Shown: positions 5,224 through 12,966 of the stretch, one piece after another
How the letters are laid out: the number at the start of each line of letters is the position of its first letter
Position numbering within the stretch: the stretch's first letter is position 1
Origin: Candidatus Vogelbacteria bacterium
GTDB taxonomy: Bacteria; Patescibacteria; Paceibacteria; UBA9973; UBA12445
Assembly: GCA_016201425.1 (NCBI GenBank)
Contig: JACQCW010000014.1
Location: 1 to 20,968 of the forward strand
Reading direction: 5' to 3'
Length of the DNA stretch: 20,968 bases
Translations under genes and position numbers: made by a program
Notes under the pieces: model-generated
Database searches by the model: none
Seen by the model: the letters and a program-made list of their open reading frames with translations, nothing else
What the model was told of the DNA's origin: nothing

Positions 5224-7188
5224 TCAGTATCTAAGTTTATCCGATGATTTTGCCTGGTCAAAGTCTATAATATAGACGCGTGGAGGGACGCTAATATCTG
5301 CGGTACCATCAGCTAATCTTGGGAACATAATGACAAAATTGTTTAAGTGTGCGTGATCATGATTAATACCCAAATCTAACAACCCCTGTCTTATCTTTTC
5401 AACCTGCTCAAAAATTTCTGTCTGAAAAGGCCCAAAACTTCTGACCCATGTGGCTACCGTTGGTCCATTTAATACTCTAGAGAAAACAGTAACTCCAAAG
5501 ACTCCATATCTTTTCTTCATAGACGCCGGCAGATCTAGTCCCTGACCTTCCCAAAAATCTTTATCATACTTATCGGCGTCTTGGCGCACCGCAACAATTG
5601 GTTCTACAGGAACATAGTCAAGGCCGAGTTTCTTCCAAAATTCCTCCGCCTCATACGCCTTCTCCCAATTCAAATATGGAAGCTCCTTAATATGCCTAGC
5701 AATAACCTCACCTTTGAACCTTTCTATATCATCAAAACCAGGAACACGTCCAAGTAGCGTCGTTCTCGATCCGTCTTTCTTAAAATCGGCCTTATAAAAT
5801 CCTTTTTCTGCCTTATCATATAGTCTAGTCCCTGAGGCAATATTATTTAGATTGATATTATTTTCTTCTCTAAGTCTCTCCCGTAACCCATCTCTTGCCG
5901 GATTTGATATAGATTTTATTCCCATCGCCGCCACAAATCGGACTGTTTCATCAACACTTGTAAGCCCATCTCTTATTAAGCGCTCCCTATCTTTCTCTGA
6001 GGCAAACTCAATAGTAGCGGCAGCGTGTCGTCTAATATTGTAGTCAACATCTTTAAAACATTTTTCAATCAACTCCGCCCTAAGATACTCTGGTACGTAT
6101 TTAATAGCCAAGACTCCCAAGACACGAATATAGGATTCTTGGGCAAGCAAAATCTCAGGAACAATTTTAGCTAACTTTTCCTCTAACTTTCGGCGATCTT
6201 CTTCGGGTATCAAATCAATCATCTTCGCGGCCTCATATACAACAGCGGGATTCTTATCCTCAATTATCTTACCAACTAATCTCGCGCGCGAAGTCTCTGG
6301 TGCGAACGGAATTACTTCTATCGCGGCCCTGTGTAAACGATCGTCCTTATCATTAATCGCTTTTTCAACAAGCTGCAGCCGTTCATTCTCATCCGGAATT
6401 GATTTAATAACACCCACAGCTGCTACTTTTACAAAATATTCTTTATCATCTATGGCCTTCGCTACAAATTTAGCTCTTTCTGCCTCTGGTAACGAGGCTA
6501 TCATCTTAATATAAATACTAGAAAGTACCTGCTCGCCTGATTCAAACACTTTTGTAAGAATTTCTAAAAGTTCTTGACGTAATATTTTTTGTTCATCATC
6601 AGAAACAAAGTCAATCAAATTAGTCGCCTCTAGGTTTGTATCTAAGTTATCAGCCTTGAGCCCAAGTCTAATCAATGCAATCCTTTCCGCGTTAGAAAGA
6701 TACTTAAATCTTGACAGTGCCATTTGGCGCATGGACCCACCCTCAAAAAATCGCTGACTGTCAGAAAAAAAGTCCCCAACTTGATCTTTAACTTTTTGCG
6801 ACAGTCGACCAGCTGCATCTTCTGGCGCAAACGTAATCGCATTTGCTGCCAAAATACGATTACCTAAGTTTTTATCGTTTAATCCAAGAGTTATTAAATT
6901 TTCACGAGCCTCAATTTGAGCATACTGAATTAAATTTATAGAAACATCATGCCCATAAGCACCACCGTCTTTTAGGTTCGACTCAATTGCTGCTGGTAAC
7001 TTATTTACTAGCCTTTGGCTTGAATCAACATATCTACTTATGTCTTTTTCGATCAACTGATCGTCGCCATATAGACGATACATTTCCTTGTTTCCAAGCA
7101 TTTTTTTATAGACATTTTCAAACTGAGCAGATCTTCTAACCTGTTCTTTTTCGACTGATTGTTCAGCTTTCTCCGGCGAATGTTTCAT
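5224..7188 (-). CDS. HEAT-repeat protein with C-terminal kinase-like domain
   Basis: The 654-residue protein has a charged N-terminus, then a region of about 35-40-residue alpha-helical repeats from about 80 to 430. The phrases AAVGVIKSIPDENERLQLVEKAINDKD, AAIEVIPFAPETSRARLVGKIIEDKN and AAATIEFASEKDRERLIRDGL show the periodicity of HEAT/PBS-lyase-type repeats. The last 200 residues (about 455-650) differ: NHDHAHLNNF at 609-618 resembles the HxDxxxxN catalytic loop and VYIIDFDQAK at 638-647 the DFG-type metal site of RIO/APH-like kinases. His occupies the position expected for the catalytic Asp, with an Asp one residue earlier, so activity is uncertain. No signal or membrane segment is seen. 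It starts directly after the lamin-tail-like gene and ends with TGA. Confidence 0.75.
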   Translation of the reverse strand: MKHSPEKAEQSVEKEQVRRSAQFENVYKKMLGNKEMYRLYGDDQLIEKDISRYVDSSQRLVNKLPAAIESNLKDGGAYGHDVSINLIQYAQIEARENLITLGLNDKNLGNRILAANAITFAPEDAAGRLSQKVKDQVGDFFSDSQRFFEGGSMRQMALSRFKYLSNAERIALIRLGLKADNLDTNLEATNLIDFVSDDEQKILRQELLEILTKVFESGEQVLSSIYIKMIASLPEAERAKFVAKAIDDKEYFVKVAAVGVIKSIPDENERLQLVEKAINDKDDRLHRAAIEVIPFAPETSRARLVGKIIEDKNPAVVYEAAKMIDLIPEEDRRKLEEKLAKIVPEILLAQESYIRVLGVLAIKYVPEYLRAELIEKCFKDVDYNIRRHAAATIEFASEKDRERLIRDGLTSVDETVRFVAAMGIKSISNPARDGLRERLREENNINLNNIASGTRLYDKAEKGFYKADFKKDGSRTTLLGRVPGFDDIERFKGEVIARHIKELPYLNWEKAYEAEEFWKKLGLDYVPVEPIVAVRQDADKYDKDFWEGQGLDLPASMKKRYGVFGVTVFSRVLNGPTVATWVRSFGPFQTEIFEQVEKIRQGLLDLGINHDHAHLNNFVIMFPRLADGTADISVPPRVYIIDFDQAKSSDKLRY

Positions 7189-7983
7189 TTAATAAATCAT
7201 GCTAGCAATGGACTTTCCGTCTTTATCGAAAATCCTTATGATATCACCGGTCTCATTCCAGACCCTGTCGACATTGTTAAGATAGATGTGCCATTCGTTC
7301 TTAAAAAAGTCCGGATCATTTCTGTGATCTCTCACACAACTATTGTAATTTTGATCCTCAACCTTAGTACTTTGGCATTCCGGACAACTTACTATTACCG
7401 GCGGATAATAGGTTTGATACTGCGTTAAATAACCAAAACACTTGTTCACCCTAAACGAATTACCGATAGGTGATTCCCCATAAATAATATATGCCCTAGA
7501 CGCGGCAGGCATGGTGATATATGATTCACTATTTATTTTCCCCTGTTCTGGAAGCTGAGACGCCAAACCAACATCAACAACTGGTCCAAATAAGCCACGC
7601 ATAGTCGCGCCATGCAAATTAAGGGGTGAATCATTTGAATCAGGAAAATCTAAAATTACATAACCTCTCTCCGTGGTGACCACGTTCCCTTTGCTTAAAG
7701 TTATTAACTGCGGTTTTGGAATAATTTTGGGAGCGACTACTGGTTTTTCCACACTTTCTGCCGGTGATGTCGTTGAAATATTACTTGGTGAATTAGTCTT
7801 GCTAATATCACCATAGGACTCGCCCGTGCTTAAAGGCCATGATGGTTGAAGCAAGACCTTCTGAGAAGCCTCATATTTTTGTGGCCCACCAGAATAAACC
7901 CAAAAAATCCAAAACAACACAACAAGAAAAATTGCGGCCTTAAGATCATTAACTGGGCTAAAGACTGGTCCTTTGTCTGCCAT
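7189..7983 (-). CDS. Membrane-anchored protein with lamin-tail-like domain
   Basis: The 264-residue product has one N-terminal membrane segment (about 14-31, LKAAIFLVVLFWIFWVY), a Ser/Thr/Pro-rich spacer (about 45-90) and an extracytoplasmic domain. Within it GYVILDFPDSNDSPLNLHGATMRG (about 107-130) and the SESYITMPAASRAYIIYGESPIGNSFRVNKC block resemble a degenerate lamin-tail domain (EYVEIxN...VNLSGWxL). Cysteines at 182, 200, 203 and 216 could form disulfides or a metal site. The closing IIRIFDKDGKSIASMIY is another lamin-tail feature. I recognise the pattern as a Parcubacteria surface family, but its ligand is unknown. Its ATG overlaps the stop of the TPR gene by one base (TAATG). Confidence 0.65.
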   Translation of the reverse strand: MADKGPVFSPVNDLKAAIFLVVLFWIFWVYSGGPQKYEASQKVLLQPSWPLSTGESYGDISKTNSPSNISTTSPAESVEKPVVAPKIIPKPQLITLSKGNVVTTERGYVILDFPDSNDSPLNLHGATMRGLFGPVVDVGLASQLPEQGKINSESYITMPAASRAYIIYGESPIGNSFRVNKCFGYLTQYQTYYPPVIVSCPECQSTKVEDQNYNSCVRDHRNDPDFFKNEWHIYLNNVDRVWNETGDIIRIFDKDGKSIASMIY

Positions 7984-8771
7984 TAGATTTTATTCAACTC
8001 TGCCTGGATATCTTTGACAAGTGAATCATTCTTTGCGTTCTCTGCTACCTTTATAGCCAAATCGTAATACTTCTTGGCATTGTCTTTGTTGTTAACATTT
8101 TTATAATGAAGAGCAATGGCCATTAATAAATCCACTGAGTCCGGATTATTCTTTATTCCCTCAAGTAATACGGCACCCGTCTTATCTCCTGTCTCACCGT
8201 ACATTTTTCGATATAAATCATTGAGAGATAGGTAGTCAGCAATATAGTGCGGGTCAAGTTGGGTAACTTTTTTCATATTCTTCTCAGCCTTACCATTGTC
8301 CTTGAAATAATTCGCGTAGAGATCACCTAAATTGTGATACGACACAAGACTGTCAGGCCAAACACTAGCGGTATATTCCCAAATATTTTTAGCTTCATTG
8401 TAGTCGCCTACAGTTTTCCTCAAAATCCCCAAATCCAACCAACTTACGAACTGATCTGGATTACTTTTAAGATCTTTAGTCCGTTCACTAATCTTAAAGT
8501 TCATAATCCTTATAATGTTATCCGAATAATCAGCCGGGAGTTGCCATTTTTTATCAAGATTTGGGATTGGTAAAATTGAAGTGGAGATATTAGAAAGCAA
8601 CGCTCCAGTCCTGCTAGTATTGGTCGAAGTCGTTTCTGGGGTTGTTGTCGCTATTAAAGCGGGGATACTCGCAGGTGCAGATTTAGACAATAAATGGTCT
8701 TTATAAATCAAATATATAGGGATTGATACAATTACCACAAGAATTAATAACCTCATTAATATGCTTTTCAT
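7983..8771 (-). CDS. Membrane-anchored TPR protein
   Basis: The 262-residue protein starts with a membrane segment (MKSILMRLLILVVIVSIPIYLIY, 1-23) without a clear cleavage site, so it is probably anchored. A Thr/Ser/Pro spacer follows (about 30-70). The rest is helical with tetratricopeptide signatures: SWLDLGILRKTVGDYNEAKNIWEYTASVWPD at about 110-140, SYHNLGDLYANYFKDNGKAEKNMKKVTQLDP at about 144-174, and ALHYKNVNNKDNAKKYYDLAIKVAE at about 220-244. TPRs bind protein partners, here presumably outside or at the membrane. It heads the operon 8771-4706, behind a near-consensus promoter whose start point is predicted at the ATG. No partner can be named. Confidence 0.8.
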   Translation of the reverse strand: MKSILMRLLILVVIVSIPIYLIYKDHLLSKSAPASIPALIATTTPETTSTNTSRTGALLSNISTSILPIPNLDKKWQLPADYSDNIIRIMNFKISERTKDLKSNPDQFVSWLDLGILRKTVGDYNEAKNIWEYTASVWPDSLVSYHNLGDLYANYFKDNGKAEKNMKKVTQLDPHYIADYLSLNDLYRKMYGETGDKTGAVLLEGIKNNPDSVDLLMAIALHYKNVNNKDNAKKYYDLAIKVAENAKNDSLVKDIQAELNKI

Positions 8772-8777
8772 CTGGTT

Positions 8778-8805
8778 ATTATAATCCCGATTTTGATTTA
8801 GTCAA
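8778..8805 (-). promoter_or_regulatory. Promoter of the TPR/lamin-tail/HEAT-kinase/GNAT operon, predicted leaderless
   Basis: TTGACT (8800-8805), 16 bp and a perfect TATAAT (8778-8783) end 6 nt before the ATG at 8771, so the mRNA should begin at or within one or two bases of the start codon. The -35 lies inside a 9-base inverted repeat (8788-8796 / 8802-8810), a candidate operator. Confidence 0.7.
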
Positions 8806-8841
8806 AATCGTGGATCCTCGATTCGATGAATCGAATCGGGA
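8788..8841. repeat. Two adjacent inverted repeats over the operon promoter
   Basis: CGATTTTGA (8788-8796) and TCAAAATCG (8802-8810) form a 9-bp inverted repeat with a 5-base centre that covers the -35 box. Immediately upstream CGATTCGA (8819-8826) and TCGAATCG (8831-8838) form a second inverted repeat around TGAA. TCCCGAT (8785-8791) and ATCGGGA (8835-8841) could pair as an outer stem that excludes the first hairpin. These may be operators; no T-tract follows either. Confidence 0.55.
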
Positions 8842-8861
8842 CAATAAATCGCCACAAACAC

Positions 8862-8896
8862 AAAAACCCCGTTCCGATTCACATCGGGCGGGGTTT
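8862..8896 (-). terminator. Intrinsic terminator of the S-layer-like gene
   Basis: AAACCCCG (8864-8871) pairs with CGGGGTTT (8889-8896) and CCGAT (8874-8878) with ATCGG (8883-8887) around a TCAC loop. On the minus strand the stem ends in a run of five Ts (8866-8862). This is the strongest GC-rich hairpin in the window, about 50 nt after the stop codon. Confidence 0.88.
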
Positions 8897-8903
8897 AAGT
8901 GTT

Positions 8904-8938
8904 TAGTGTCTAACTATTCACAAGATAGCTAAGCACTA
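8904..8938 (-). other. Second 3' hairpin after the S-layer-like gene
   Basis: Fourteen-base arms (8904-8917 and 8925-8938) pair with two mismatches and one G-U on the plus-strand reading, around a 7-base loop. It lies between the stop codon and the terminator, so it would form the end of the 3' untranslated region and could slow exonuclease decay of an abundant mRNA. There is no T-tract of its own. Confidence 0.5.
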
Positions 8939-8947
8939 TGAGTTTAA

Positions 8948-11900
8948 CTACTTAGATACTGTTTGCTGTGGGTTGTTTGAGGCAGTCAATCCAGCAACGC
9001 CATATCCGTTTGTCCAATCCTGATCTGCGGCGACCGCAGTACCAGTAGCGTTATCGGACCAGATAAAGTCATTGTCTGTGTAAAGATCAACTTTTGCGGC
9101 ATTGTCTACTAGGTTAGCAGATGAGCCGTAGGCAGTATCTCCTTCAAGCTGAGTCTGGATTGAAGCTCCGGTTGTTGTACATGTTGTTGTACAATTTGCC
9201 TGAATCTCAAAGTATCGAGACTGGCCAGCTGGAATTGCAACCGTAGTCTGTACGCTTCCGCTTGTGTAAGGATAAACATCGATCTGTCCGCTACTAGACT
9301 TCCATACTAGGTTTGCAGGAGTCGAGAGTAAACCACTTGTTGGGAAGCTTGAATCGGCTGTAATTGAGAAATTTGTATCCGAGAAAGCATAGGCGTTGAT
9401 ACTAGAGAAGGTTGCGGTTGAGGTAGCAATTACAACTGTGAATTTGTACAGGCCAACATCTCTTGTAGAGTTAGCTGTAACCTTAAACCTCATAACTGAC
9501 TTATTCCCAGTGTCAAGAGTACTTGTAGGCAAAGCGATCATAGTAATTGTTGGATATGTCCTGAATACTCTAACTCCGGCAACAGCTGTATCAGATGCAG
9601 ACGATGAGTTAATGCTTGAACCAGAAGCTACGCCTCTACCCTGTGTACCAGACAAGTCATTACCGTCGTAATCAACTGAAACCAACGCTCCTGACCTACC
9701 AATCTCTGATGTACTAATTGGCTGTAGGTCTCCCTTGACCGTCAAGACCTTATCATCGTCCTTTGCAACAATGAAAGAACCAGCTGTCAATGTGGAAGTA
9801 GCATTCCTATTTGATCCTGAGAATATCGCAGAACCAACTTGGTTACCAGAAGGATCCCACAAAGTCACCTGAACTAGATCGTTTGGAGAGCTCGAGGCTG
9901 CTGGGTTAGTCAACTGCATTGAGAACTTTTGTAGATCAATTGCCTCATTTGCAGCGTGGATCTTGAACTTACCCAAGATATTGCCCGTTGTACCAGCGGC
10001 AGATACGGCATACGATGGGGATGAAGCATCTTTTGTGACTGTCAAAGTACCAGCTGAAGAGATCGTCATCTGTTGGCCACCAGCGGCTGATTCTGTAATT
10101 GTGGCTGATTGACCTGATGTCATACCAGTAGCTGTACTCTGGCTCGCTGCAGCAGGAATACCCCACTTGTAGAAGCTAGAAGTTGTAGCTGAACCGGCGA
10201 TGTTACACTTCAAAGCCAAGCTCTTAACTGTACCCTTTGGAACTACGAAACTGCCACTATCAAAGATAAATGACGAGTCTCCTGTAGCTGTTGGATTAAC
10301 AGTGTTAGAACCAGATGTCAGCTGTGATGAACCATCGTACAAAGCACAACCTGTGATGTATGTGGCGTCACCTCCGTTGACGAATGAGGTCTTTAGAGAT
10401 GAGAACTTAACATCCTCACCCGAAGCAGAAGCATCTAATTGAACGTTAGAGAACGTGTAATTCTGAGCACCTGCAACAACTGTCTGAGCGGCAGGAGCGG
10501 CAGAATTTGTAATCGTAACTACAGCAGCCTTAACTGTCATAGTATTACCAGTGACAGCTGAAGAAGGTGTAGCTGTGATTGTGTTACCCGTTGTCTGACC
10601 CGTAGCGCTCCAACCTGAAGGGGTTGAAGAAGCTGCGATTGTTTGGTTTGTTGCATAGTTAGTACCGATCTTACCAATCAAAGAGTAGGTAGCCTTTCCA
10701 ATTGGGAAGGTTACAGAATCTGTGAAAGTAACAGTCGGTGATCCCTGTGCAATATCCACTGGTCCTGCGACAACCTTACCTGTTGAATCAACCAACTTAA
10801 TGTCAGTTATGTCCTGACTGGTAGATTGCGTGTGCGCCGTAGTACCAAGCCACTGGCTTAGGTTAAATGGCATGCTTGTTACTGTGATTGGCTCACCCTT
10901 AACCTCAACATCAAACCCACCCAATGGCTGATTTGACAAGTTGATAGCTATGTTCTGAGCGGCAACTGTTGATGACTTAGAAACATTCATGGTACCACTC
11001 TGAACTGTTACGTCAGGTCCATTCCACCATGGATTGGATGTCGTGAAGACTCCGTTACTACCAGCTGTAGCAGATGCTGTAGGAACAATTGAGTAACCAT
11101 AAGTGTCACCAGTAACAACTAGGTCTGTAGTTCTGTAGATATCGAAGGAAACTGTTCTACCTGAACCACCAGCGACATCACCAGAAACGTAGATCTCTTT
11201 AGAACCACCCTTTTCGATCAAGATACCGTTTCCGAATATTGATGTGTAGTACTTACCATCAGAAGAAACAGTAGCGTCATATGCTGTACCATCAACATAT
11301 GTCTTGACATTAGCAACATCTGAGGACGCTGCTGAACCAGCCTGGTTCCATCTGATTGACTTCAACCAAACCTTCTCAGCTGAACCAGCTGTGAACTTGA
11401 TTGATGAAAAGATATAACCATTTGATCCAATAGGCTTAGACTGAGCTGCTGGAGATAGAGGACCGGCAATGAAGGATGTTACTGTACCGACTGTCAATGT
11501 TTCGTTAACTGTGTGTGTGGCTCCCAATACTGGAAGTGCGTCACCAGCTAGTGTTACATTACCCTCGGTATTAATAGCAACGACTCTGAATGCGGCCTGC
11601 TCACCGCCATGTGATCCTTGGGCGGCTCTTGTGGCAGCAATCGTCAATGCCATAGATGTACCGGCCTTGATCACGAATGGATTACCAATGTATGACTTGT
11701 GATCAGAGTTGATTGTCTTCTCCAAACCGATCAAAAGATTATTTTGATCTAATAGATCAACACCAGCGAAAGCGGCATCTGTTGATGCGCCAATTCTCTC
11801 GACTGTGATGTTGTCTACTGTTACGTCAGTAGCACCGGCTGTAAGAGTCAATTTCGTGAATGGGATTCTTGAAGCTGAGAATGGAGCCAACGCAGGAGCT

Positions 11901-12514
11901 GGTTGCATACTTGCAGGAGCTGATACAGTTAATGTACCGGCGGCGGCTGATGCGCCAGGAGCTGCAGGAACCGCAGGAACCGCAGGAGTACCTGGTACAG
12001 CTGGTGTACCTGGAACTGCTGGATGAACCATAGCAGCTGGAGCGGCTGCGGCAAGAGAATTCAACTCAGCTCTTGTCAAAGCTCCGACAAAACCTGTTCC
12101 CTTTGTAAGCCCAACAGGAGCCAATATCTCACTGGCATACTTCTCTTGGAACTTTATGACAGCCCTCTTTGTGGCAGGACCAAAAGTGGAAGTTTCATTA
12201 CCAGGTGAACCGGCGCCAGAAGCGGCAACCATCTCACCATCCGCGTTAAGGGCCTCCTGCAAATCCATAACATCAGCACCTCTTGAGCCAGCTTTCAAAT
12301 TTGTGGCAAAGGTGAATGACGGCATGGCGGCTGGAGCTCCCTTCAAAGTATTGATCTGTGCAAGCAAAGCATCGATCTTTGCCTGTAGATCAGCTGCACT
12401 ATCAGCAGCAGCGGCAGGAAGAACAGCAACACCACCCATCATCATTACTGATGTCATCAAGCCAACTATGCCTGAGGTGATTCTTGCAATTCTGGATTTC
12501 TTTAAATTACTCAT
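8948..12514 (-). CDS. S-layer-like surface protein with peptidoglycan-binding domain
   Basis: The 1188-residue product has a signal peptide (KKSRIAR..., hydrophobic 13-33, probable cut near AAAA-D at 37), a short helix with coiled-coil character (DLQAKIDALLAQINTL, about 42-57), and a PG_binding_1-type domain at about 70-155 (AGSRGADVMDLQEALN...TFGPATKRAVIKFQEKY). A Pro/Ala/Gly linker with AVPGTP repeats follows (about 157-192), then roughly 1000 residues of Ser/Thr/Ala/Gly-rich beta-type sequence with very little Cys. The end carries NDFIWSDNATG and DWTNGYGVAGL, a C-terminal block I associate with Patescibacteria surface proteins. Length, composition, a dedicated terminator and a long leader suggest an abundant S-layer or cell-surface protein. 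Self-assembly itself is inferred. Confidence 0.85.
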   Translation of the reverse strand: MSNLKKSRIARITSGIVGLMTSVMMMGGVAVLPAAAADSAADLQAKIDALLAQINTLKGAPAAMPSFTFATNLKAGSRGADVMDLQEALNADGEMVAASGAGSPGNETSTFGPATKRAVIKFQEKYASEILAPVGLTKGTGFVGALTRAELNSLAAAAPAAMVHPAVPGTPAVPGTPAVPAVPAAPGASAAAGTLTVSAPASMQPAPALAPFSASRIPFTKLTLTAGATDVTVDNITVERIGASTDAAFAGVDLLDQNNLLIGLEKTINSDHKSYIGNPFVIKAGTSMALTIAATRAAQGSHGGEQAAFRVVAINTEGNVTLAGDALPVLGATHTVNETLTVGTVTSFIAGPLSPAAQSKPIGSNGYIFSSIKFTAGSAEKVWLKSIRWNQAGSAASSDVANVKTYVDGTAYDATVSSDGKYYTSIFGNGILIEKGGSKEIYVSGDVAGGSGRTVSFDIYRTTDLVVTGDTYGYSIVPTASATAGSNGVFTTSNPWWNGPDVTVQSGTMNVSKSSTVAAQNIAINLSNQPLGGFDVEVKGEPITVTSMPFNLSQWLGTTAHTQSTSQDITDIKLVDSTGKVVAGPVDIAQGSPTVTFTDSVTFPIGKATYSLIGKIGTNYATNQTIAASSTPSGWSATGQTTGNTITATPSSAVTGNTMTVKAAVVTITNSAAPAAQTVVAGAQNYTFSNVQLDASASGEDVKFSSLKTSFVNGGDATYITGCALYDGSSQLTSGSNTVNPTATGDSSFIFDSGSFVVPKGTVKSLALKCNIAGSATTSSFYKWGIPAAASQSTATGMTSGQSATITESAAGGQQMTISSAGTLTVTKDASSPSYAVSAAGTTGNILGKFKIHAANEAIDLQKFSMQLTNPAASSSPNDLVQVTLWDPSGNQVGSAIFSGSNRNATSTLTAGSFIVAKDDDKVLTVKGDLQPISTSEIGRSGALVSVDYDGNDLSGTQGRGVASGSSINSSSASDTAVAGVRVFRTYPTITMIALPTSTLDTGNKSVMRFKVTANSTRDVGLYKFTVVIATSTATFSSINAYAFSDTNFSITADSSFPTSGLLSTPANLVWKSSSGQIDVYPYTSGSVQTTVAIPAGQSRYFEIQANCTTTCTTTGASIQTQLEGDTAYGSSANLVDNAAKVDLYTDNDFIWSDNATGTAVAADQDWTNGYGVAGLTASNNPQQTVSK
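11951..12021 (-). repeat. Pro/Ala-rich coding repeat (AVPGTP units)
   Basis: Two near-identical 18-base units encode AVPGTP-AVPGTP, followed by shortened AVP-AVPAAPGAS. This is a flexible linker between the peptidoglycan-binding domain and the beta-rich region. Such tandem units can vary in number by slippage. Confidence 0.75.
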
Positions 12515-12601
12515 GAATTTTTAATCTTAATAATATTGCGACCTACCTCAACTCAACAAGCCGACAACATTGCCGGGATGTCTCCTTGAAGGAAATCGGT
12601 T

Positions 12602-12648
12602 GTGATCAAAATTATCTAGCCTCGACACAAGCTAAAAAGTTTGATCAC
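12602..12648. repeat. Inverted repeat in the S-layer leader
   Basis: GTGATCAAA (12602-12610) and TTTGATCAC (12640-12648) are perfect 9-base arms, each containing the palindrome TGATCA, separated by 29 bases in which TAGC/GCTA (12617-12620 / 12631-12634) can also pair. It could be a long hairpin in the mRNA or a pair of operator sites. Confidence 0.55.
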
Positions 12649-12693
12649 CACTAATAAAACGCTAATAATATTCTTCGCAACCATAACTATCAT
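12616..12693 (-). CDS. Possible 25-residue hydrophobic small ORF (hypothetical)
   Basis: An ATG at 12691-12693 opens a 25-codon frame ending in TAG. The peptide begins MIVMVAKNIISVLLVVIKLF and ends SLCRG; it is strongly hydrophobic with Lys/Arg at both sides, as expected for a single-pass membrane peptide. GGAAAG directly precedes the ATG, a poor Shine-Dalgarno position. It overlaps the inverted repeat of the S-layer leader. An AT-rich sequence can produce such a frame by chance, so this is only a candidate leader peptide or small membrane protein. Confidence 0.25.
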   Translation of the reverse strand: MIVMVAKNIISVLLVVIKLFSLCRG

Positions 12694-12857
12694 CTTTCCG
12701 AATTTAGACTGAACCTTTATTTGATTATCAAAGTTCTAACCATGTACAGTCATATCAATCTGACTTACCAAAACAATACAATATACAAACAAAACAAGCA
12801 GACCGCTTTGACAATTATAAGTATATTATCTATCTAGCAAATCAGCAAAAAACCTTC

Positions 12858-12866
12858 TGTGGATAA
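12858..12866 (-). promoter_or_regulatory. Perfect DnaA-box sequence (TTATCCACA)
   Basis: The minus strand reads TTATCCACA, identical to the high-affinity DnaA box. It lies about 45 bp downstream of the -10 of the promoter at 12909-12938. I found no second box in the window, so it is more likely a regulatory or fortuitous site than an origin. Confidence 0.4.
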
Positions 12867-12908
12867 GTCTTTATTTAATATAGACCCCACCCACAATAGG
12901 CAGAAATA

Positions 12909-12938
12909 ATACTATCATCAAAAAACTACTAAAGTCAA
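12909..12938 (-). promoter_or_regulatory. Candidate promoter of the S-layer-like gene
   Basis: TTGACT (12933-12938), 18 bp and TAGTAT (12909-12914) repeat the architecture of the rpsS promoter (TTGACA-18-TAGTAT), another highly expressed gene. It would give a leader of roughly 390 nt before the ATG at 12514. Confidence 0.5.
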
Positions 12939-12950
12939 TCGAACCTTAAA

Positions 12951-12966
12951 GGCAAACTTCATTGCC
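12951..12966 (-). terminator. Weak intrinsic terminator after the winged-helix gene
   Basis: GGCAA (12951-12955) and TTGCC (12962-12966) form a 5-bp stem with a 6-base loop, followed on the minus strand by only three Ts. It lies 22 nt after the stop. It is probably leaky if functional. Confidence 0.35.

Noticed and set aside
5224..5226. Recoded TGA (SR1/Gracilibacteria code)
   Set aside because: TGA ends the HEAT-kinase gene two bases before the next ATG and also ends the partial gene at 20858; no in-frame TGA occurs in the conserved genes.
11951..12021. Short tandem repeats as a CRISPR array
   Set aside because: The units are contiguous 18-base coding repeats without spacers and encode a Pro/Ala linker.
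12156..12524. Open frames on the plus strand across the S-layer gene (also 11805-12026, 11469-11702, 9396-9671, 10200-10442)
   Set aside because: They are antisense shadows of a repetitive Ala/Thr/Val-rich gene and show no family features or plausible start signals.
12808..12830. Plus-strand promoter from the perfect TTGACA at 12808-12813
   Set aside because: There is no matching -10 at 16-18 bp and no plus-strand gene until 14082.
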